Assembly: GCF_030489605.1 (NCBI RefSeq)
Contig: NZ_JAUKFY010000002.1
Span: forward strand, 186,001 to 250,000
DNA: 64,000 nt
Reading direction: 5' to 3'
Origin: Brevibacillus laterosporus
GTDB taxonomy: Bacteria > Bacillota > Bacilli > Brevibacillales > Brevibacillaceae
A model generated the notes under the pieces. The model saw only the letters and a program-made list of their open reading frames with translations. It was not told the origin of the DNA and did not search any database. Each line of letters begins with the position of its first letter. The first letter of the stretch is position 1. Both the position numbers and the translations under genes were made by a program. Shown in pieces: positions 61,086-64,000 of the stretch.

Positions 61086-61427
61086 TTAACAGAGTCGAAA
61101 AGTTTTAATTGATGAAACCATGTCATTAAAATCTTCATGAATGTTGAAGAGACGAGATCGGTTTCTTGCATTTTCAAGTATCTTTGTTCTGCCTGTAAAA
61201 TTTATGTGCTCATATAAAACCACAAGAGTTCTAGGTGCTACACGTACAGATGAAATTCTGTCGTTCCAAGCATCCCCCACGTATGACAATCTATCTCCTG
61301 TGTTCAGAGTGAAAGACGCGCCGTTTCCGTCTATATGTTCAAAAAAACGATTGACGCGTTGCTGAACCTCTACATAATGATACGGGTCATAGTAATGCGG
61401 ATTATAATGATACGGATTATAAAACAT
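61086..61427 (-). CDS. Small beta/gamma-crystallin domain protein
   Basis: The 113-residue protein starts with a Tyr/Pro/His/Asn-rich tail (FYNPYHYNPHYYDPYHY). It continues with a single beta/gamma-crystallin domain containing two Ca-binding-type motifs of the (N/D)(N/D)xxSS form: NDRISS and NDMVSS. Between them LYEHINFTGRTKILEN is the typical YEHxNFxG strand. The start ATG 61427 is chosen for AGGAGAGGTG close upstream; the frame is open for ten codons further up. Such domains bind calcium and stabilise. The His/Tyr-rich tail is like spore coat proteins, so a spore-surface or secreted role is possible but unproven. Confidence 0.85.
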   Translation of the reverse strand: MFYNPYHYNPHYYDPYHYVEVQQRVNRFFEHIDGNGASFTLNTGDRLSYVGDAWNDRISSVRVAPRTLVVLYEHINFTGRTKILENARNRSRLFNIHEDFNDMVSSIKTFRLC

Positions 61428-61706
61428 GAACACCTCTCCTATACTTTTTTGATCCATACAATGTATGCCTAATTGTCATATATGTGCATTGACACAGGTC
61501 ATTTGTGAAATACGAGGAAGGATGGGGCATAGGAGCTTTTTAAGAGGCCAGAGTTAGCCAGAGCAGCTATTTTTTCAGTTCTCTTATCTGATAAATTCTT
61601 TTTCAACAAGACCTTCGTGGATTAATAGATTTCGAGAAATTTACAAGCAGTAGGTTTTCCGTAGACGAAGAATAAGGAAGGAACTTCAAATAGCGGGATT
61701 CTAAAT
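61428..61706. other. Intergenic region between the crystallin gene and leuD terminator
   Basis: No gene seen. The crystallin promoter must lie in its left part, read on the minus strand. A CATACATTG sequence about 50 bases before the crystallin start is one base off the sigma-K -10 consensus, with CACA 15 bases upstream. This is weak evidence for sporulation control. Confidence 0.3.
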
Positions 61707-61737
61707 GAAAAAAGGCCACCTGCTGGTGACCCCTTTT
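61707..61737 (-). terminator. Intrinsic terminator after leuD
   Basis: AAAAAAGG...CACC and GGTG...CCCCTTTTT form an imperfect stem around a TGCT loop. On the minus strand it lies about 25 bases past the leuD stop and ends in a T-run. Confidence 0.7.
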
Positions 61738-61762
61738 TCTCTGTGTCTTAACTATTTACTAT

Positions 61763-62356
61763 CTACCATACAGGCATCTTTTGTTCATAAGCCACAATTT
61801 TGTCTTCTTGTTGTAGAGTAATTTCAATGTCATCCAAACCATTCAACAAGCAATACCGGCGATAAGAATCTACCTCGAAAGGATAGGAGAGACCCCTGTC
61901 ATCCTCTACTACCTTATTTTCTAAATCAATGGTCAATGTATAACCTTCTGTAGCTTCCGTACGTGTAAACAATTCCTCTACCTGTGCCTCTGTTAATTTG
62001 ATTGGCAAAATTCCATTTTTAAAGCAGTTATTATAAAAGATATCTGCAAAGGACGGTGCAATGATTACTCTAAATCCAAAATCTAATAACGCCCAAGGTG
62101 CATGCTCGCGTGAGGAGCCACAGCCAAAGTTATTGCGTGCAAGAAGGATCGTTGCTCCCTCATAACGCGGCTGATGGAGAACAAATGAATCGATTCGCTC
62201 GCCGTCAATCGTAAAGCGCCATTCATAAAACAGGAATTGACCAAAGCCTGTACGTTCAATGCGCTTTAAAAATTGTTTGGGGATAATAGCATCTGTATCA
62301 ATATTGGCCCGATCGACGGGAGCAGTCAAGCCAGTTGCTTTTCCAAATGGTTCCAT
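61763..62356 (-). CDS. leuD: 3-isopropylmalate dehydratase small subunit
   Basis: LeuD is the swivel-domain subunit that joins LeuC to convert 2-isopropylmalate to 3-isopropylmalate in leucine synthesis. The 197-residue protein has [16 protein letters not shown] at the start, [21 protein letters not shown] and [25 protein letters not shown]. The start ATG 62356 follows AAAGGAGG. Its size is the usual one. It is 120 bases downstream of leuC on the minus strand, a little more than usual, but no promoter or terminator was seen in the gap. Confidence 0.96.
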   Translation of the reverse strand: MEPFGKATGLTAPVDRANIDTDAIIPKQFLKRIERTGFGQFLFYEWRFTIDGERIDSFVLHQPRYEGATILLARNNFGCGSSREHAPWALLDFGFRVIIAPSFADIFYNNCFKNGILPIKLTEAQVEELFTRTEATEGYTLTIDLENKVVEDDRGLSYPFEVDSYRRYCLLNGLDDIEITLQQEDKIVAYEQKMPVW

Positions 62357-62476
62357 AAATAGTGCCTCCTTTTGCATGCTGGGATCAGCTTTTGATTTTC
62401 TACAACAACGTCTTGATTGACTCATCCGTTTCAAGACAAGCCGTTTAATTACAAATTACGAAGTCCTAACGTATTT

Positions 62477-63895
62477 TCACACGACAGAAGCAGTGTTTAG
62501 CCATTGACGGACATCAACGAATCTACCTGCAACTGCGGCGGCAACCGCCATTTCAGGACTAACAAGATGTGTTCGTCCATCGCGCCCTTGACGCCCTTCA
62601 AAGTTACGGTTAGAGGTGGAAGCACAACGCTCACCTGGTGACAAAATATCTGGATTCATTGCAAGACACATGGAGCAACCAGATTCCCGCCACTCAAAGC
62701 CAGCCTCGATGAAGATATGATGTAATCCTTCCTGTTCAGCACGTTCCTTGACTGCTTGTGACCCTGGCACGACCATGGCATTAACCTTGGAGGATACCTT
62801 TCGACCTTTAGCTACTGCAGCGGCACGGCGTAAATCTTCAATCCGTCCGTTTGTACAGGAGCCAATAAACACGCGATCAATAGTGATGTCGGTCATGGGA
62901 GTCCCTGCAATTAATCCCATATAAGCAAGGGCATCTCGTGCCGCCTTTTGTTCGGTTTGGCTCATAAATTCTTCAGGATGAGGGACGTTCCCAGTAATGC
63001 CGGTACCCATCCCGGGACTAGTTCCCCAGGTTACTTGTGGCTCAATCTCGCTTGCGTGAAGCTCAATGTAAGCATCATATTCGGCACCTTCATCCGTTGC
63101 CAGTTCTCTCCATGCAGCAACAGCTTGGTCAAATGCTTCTCCTTGAGGAACATGGCGGCGACCTTTTAGGTATGCGAAAGTAGTATCATCCGGAGCGATC
63201 AGACCTGCACGTGCTCCAGCCTCAATGGACATATTACAAACTGTCATCCGTTCTTCCATTGTCAATTGACGAATAGCTTCCCCTGTATATTCAATAACAT
63301 AACCTGTGGCAAAGTCAGTGCCGAATTTTGCGATAATAGCCAAAATTAAATCTTTTGCAGAGACACCTAGCGGCATTGGGCCTTTTACATGGACTTCCAT
63401 TGTTTTTGGTTTTGCTTGCTGCAAGCATTGCGTTGCCAATACATGCTCAACCTCACTGGTTCCGATTCCAAAAGCAAGAGCCCCAAAAGCTCCATGTGTA
63501 GAGGTATGACTATCCCCACAAACAATTGTTTTACCTGGATGAGTTAACCCAAGTTCTGGTCCAATGACATGGACAATTCCTTGATCTGGGCTGTCTAAAT
63601 CAGCAAGTGGTACTCCAAAATCTCGACAGTTTTTGGTTAAGGTCTCCATCTGTGTCAGTGAAATGGGGTCTTCTACAAGGTAGCGATTCTTCGTGGGTAC
63701 GTTGTGATCCATCGTTGCAAAAGTAAGATCGGGGCGGCGTACCTTTCGATGAGCTAGACGTAAACCCTCAAAAGCCTGTGGGGATGTTACTTCATGAACG
63801 AGATGTAAATCGATATATAATAAGCTAGGTTTTCCCGGTTCTTCGTGAATGACGTGCTGATCCCAGATTTTTTCAAAAAGTGTGCGTGCTTTCAT
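62477..63895 (-). CDS. leuC: 3-isopropylmalate dehydratase large subunit
   Basis: LeuC is the aconitase-type [4Fe-4S] subunit of isopropylmalate isomerase. The 472-residue protein carries the iron-sulphur cysteines in [15 protein letters not shown] and [11 protein letters not shown], and the substrate motifs [19 protein letters not shown] and [14 protein letters not shown]. The start ATG 63895 has GAGGAGAGGA about 8 bases upstream; the open frame runs on for 19 codons without a better site. Upstream leucine genes such as leuB would lie to the right, outside the window. Confidence 0.97.
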   Translation of the reverse strand: MKARTLFEKIWDQHVIHEEPGKPSLLYIDLHLVHEVTSPQAFEGLRLAHRKVRRPDLTFATMDHNVPTKNRYLVEDPISLTQMETLTKNCRDFGVPLADLDSPDQGIVHVIGPELGLTHPGKTIVCGDSHTSTHGAFGALAFGIGTSEVEHVLATQCLQQAKPKTMEVHVKGPMPLGVSAKDLILAIIAKFGTDFATGYVIEYTGEAIRQLTMEERMTVCNMSIEAGARAGLIAPDDTTFAYLKGRRHVPQGEAFDQAVAAWRELATDEGAEYDAYIELHASEIEPQVTWGTSPGMGTGITGNVPHPEEFMSQTEQKAARDALAYMGLIAGTPMTDITIDRVFIGSCTNGRIEDLRRAAAVAKGRKVSSKVNAMVVPGSQAVKERAEQEGLHHIFIEAGFEWRESGCSMCLAMNPDILSPGERCASTSNRNFEGRQGRDGRTHLVSPEMAVAAAVAGRFVDVRQWLNTASVV

Positions 63896-64000
63896 CCTAT
63901 TTCCTCTCCTCTGCATTGTAATCGCGTTCCTGCTTTTTTTTAGTTGTATCATGGATAAGTAAATAGCACAAAGATATAATGATTATAGAATGGATAGGAA

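Noticed and set aside
1-64000. CRISPR arrays, rRNA, tRNA genes and intact insertion sequences
   Set aside because: No regularly spaced repeats, no rRNA-like sequence, no obvious cloverleaf genes and no complete transposase frame were noticed while reading both strands.

Overview
The window reads as a chromosomal segment of a spore-forming, low-to-mid GC Gram-positive of the Bacillales. It is most likely Brevibacillus or a close relative; this is inferred from gene order and gene content, with no database search. From position 1 to about 34.6 kb it follows the Bacillus subtilis order qcr-ypjA-ypjB-(mazG)-dapB-mgsA-bshB1-bshA-cca-birA-panBCD-dinG-ypmB-aspB-asnS-dnaD. This backbone is interrupted by lineage-specific insertions: a YitT protein, a TPR protein, a metallo-beta-lactamase-like protein with rex and mtaD, a compact FtsH-like protease with membrane-protein neighbours, two uncharacterised proteins, and a Fur-regulated yclNOPQ-type siderophore uptake system. 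No rRNA, tRNA, CRISPR array or intact insertion sequence was seen.

Region by region: 1-2.7 kb holds the menaquinol:cytochrome c reductase end and the ypjA/ypjB membrane proteins. 3-7.5 kb holds lysine biosynthesis, the methylglyoxal bypass and bacillithiol synthesis. 7.7-18.6 kb holds tRNA CCA addition, biotin, pantothenate, the DinG nuclease-helicase and the Rex redox sensor. 18.6-29.3 kb holds MtaD, a poorly known membrane/protease block, AspB and AsnS. 29.5-33.7 kb is iron-siderophore import. 34.8-41.9 kb is a sugar-nucleotide and glycosyltransferase island that resembles the sporulation-controlled ytcABC/cotSA spore-coat polysaccharide genes and carries sigma-K-like promoter sequences. 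42-46 kb holds PepF and the nagA-nagB amino-sugar operon. 46.4-50.7 kb is an RND efflux pair. 50.9-55.1 kb holds a Sfp-type phosphopantetheinyl transferase, an oxidoreductase, a small membrane-anchored protein and an acyl-CoA synthetase.

From 55.1 to about 61.5 kb the window is accessory DNA with strongly uneven base composition. It contains a very AT-rich methyltransferase behind a promoter-terminator leader. Next comes a GC-rich block: an Rrf2 regulator and a FrnE/DsbA-type oxidoreductase, each with the same palindromic operator, followed by a Fur-box-preceded metallo-hydrolase lipoprotein. Then come an AT-rich divergent WYL-regulator/VOC-protein pair, a tiny minus-strand gene candidate, and a small beta/gamma-crystallin protein. 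The window closes with leuC and leuD on the minus strand.

The best leads for undescribed biology are the attenuated methyltransferase leader, the Rrf2/FrnE/Fur-MBL island, the compact FtsH-like protease locus, the spore-polysaccharide island with its coiled-coil leader gene, the ypjB leader hairpin that hides its own Shine-Dalgarno, and two small minus-strand gene candidates with near-ideal ribosome binding sites. Start codons below were chosen by ribosome-binding-site spacing and often lie inside the longest open frame.
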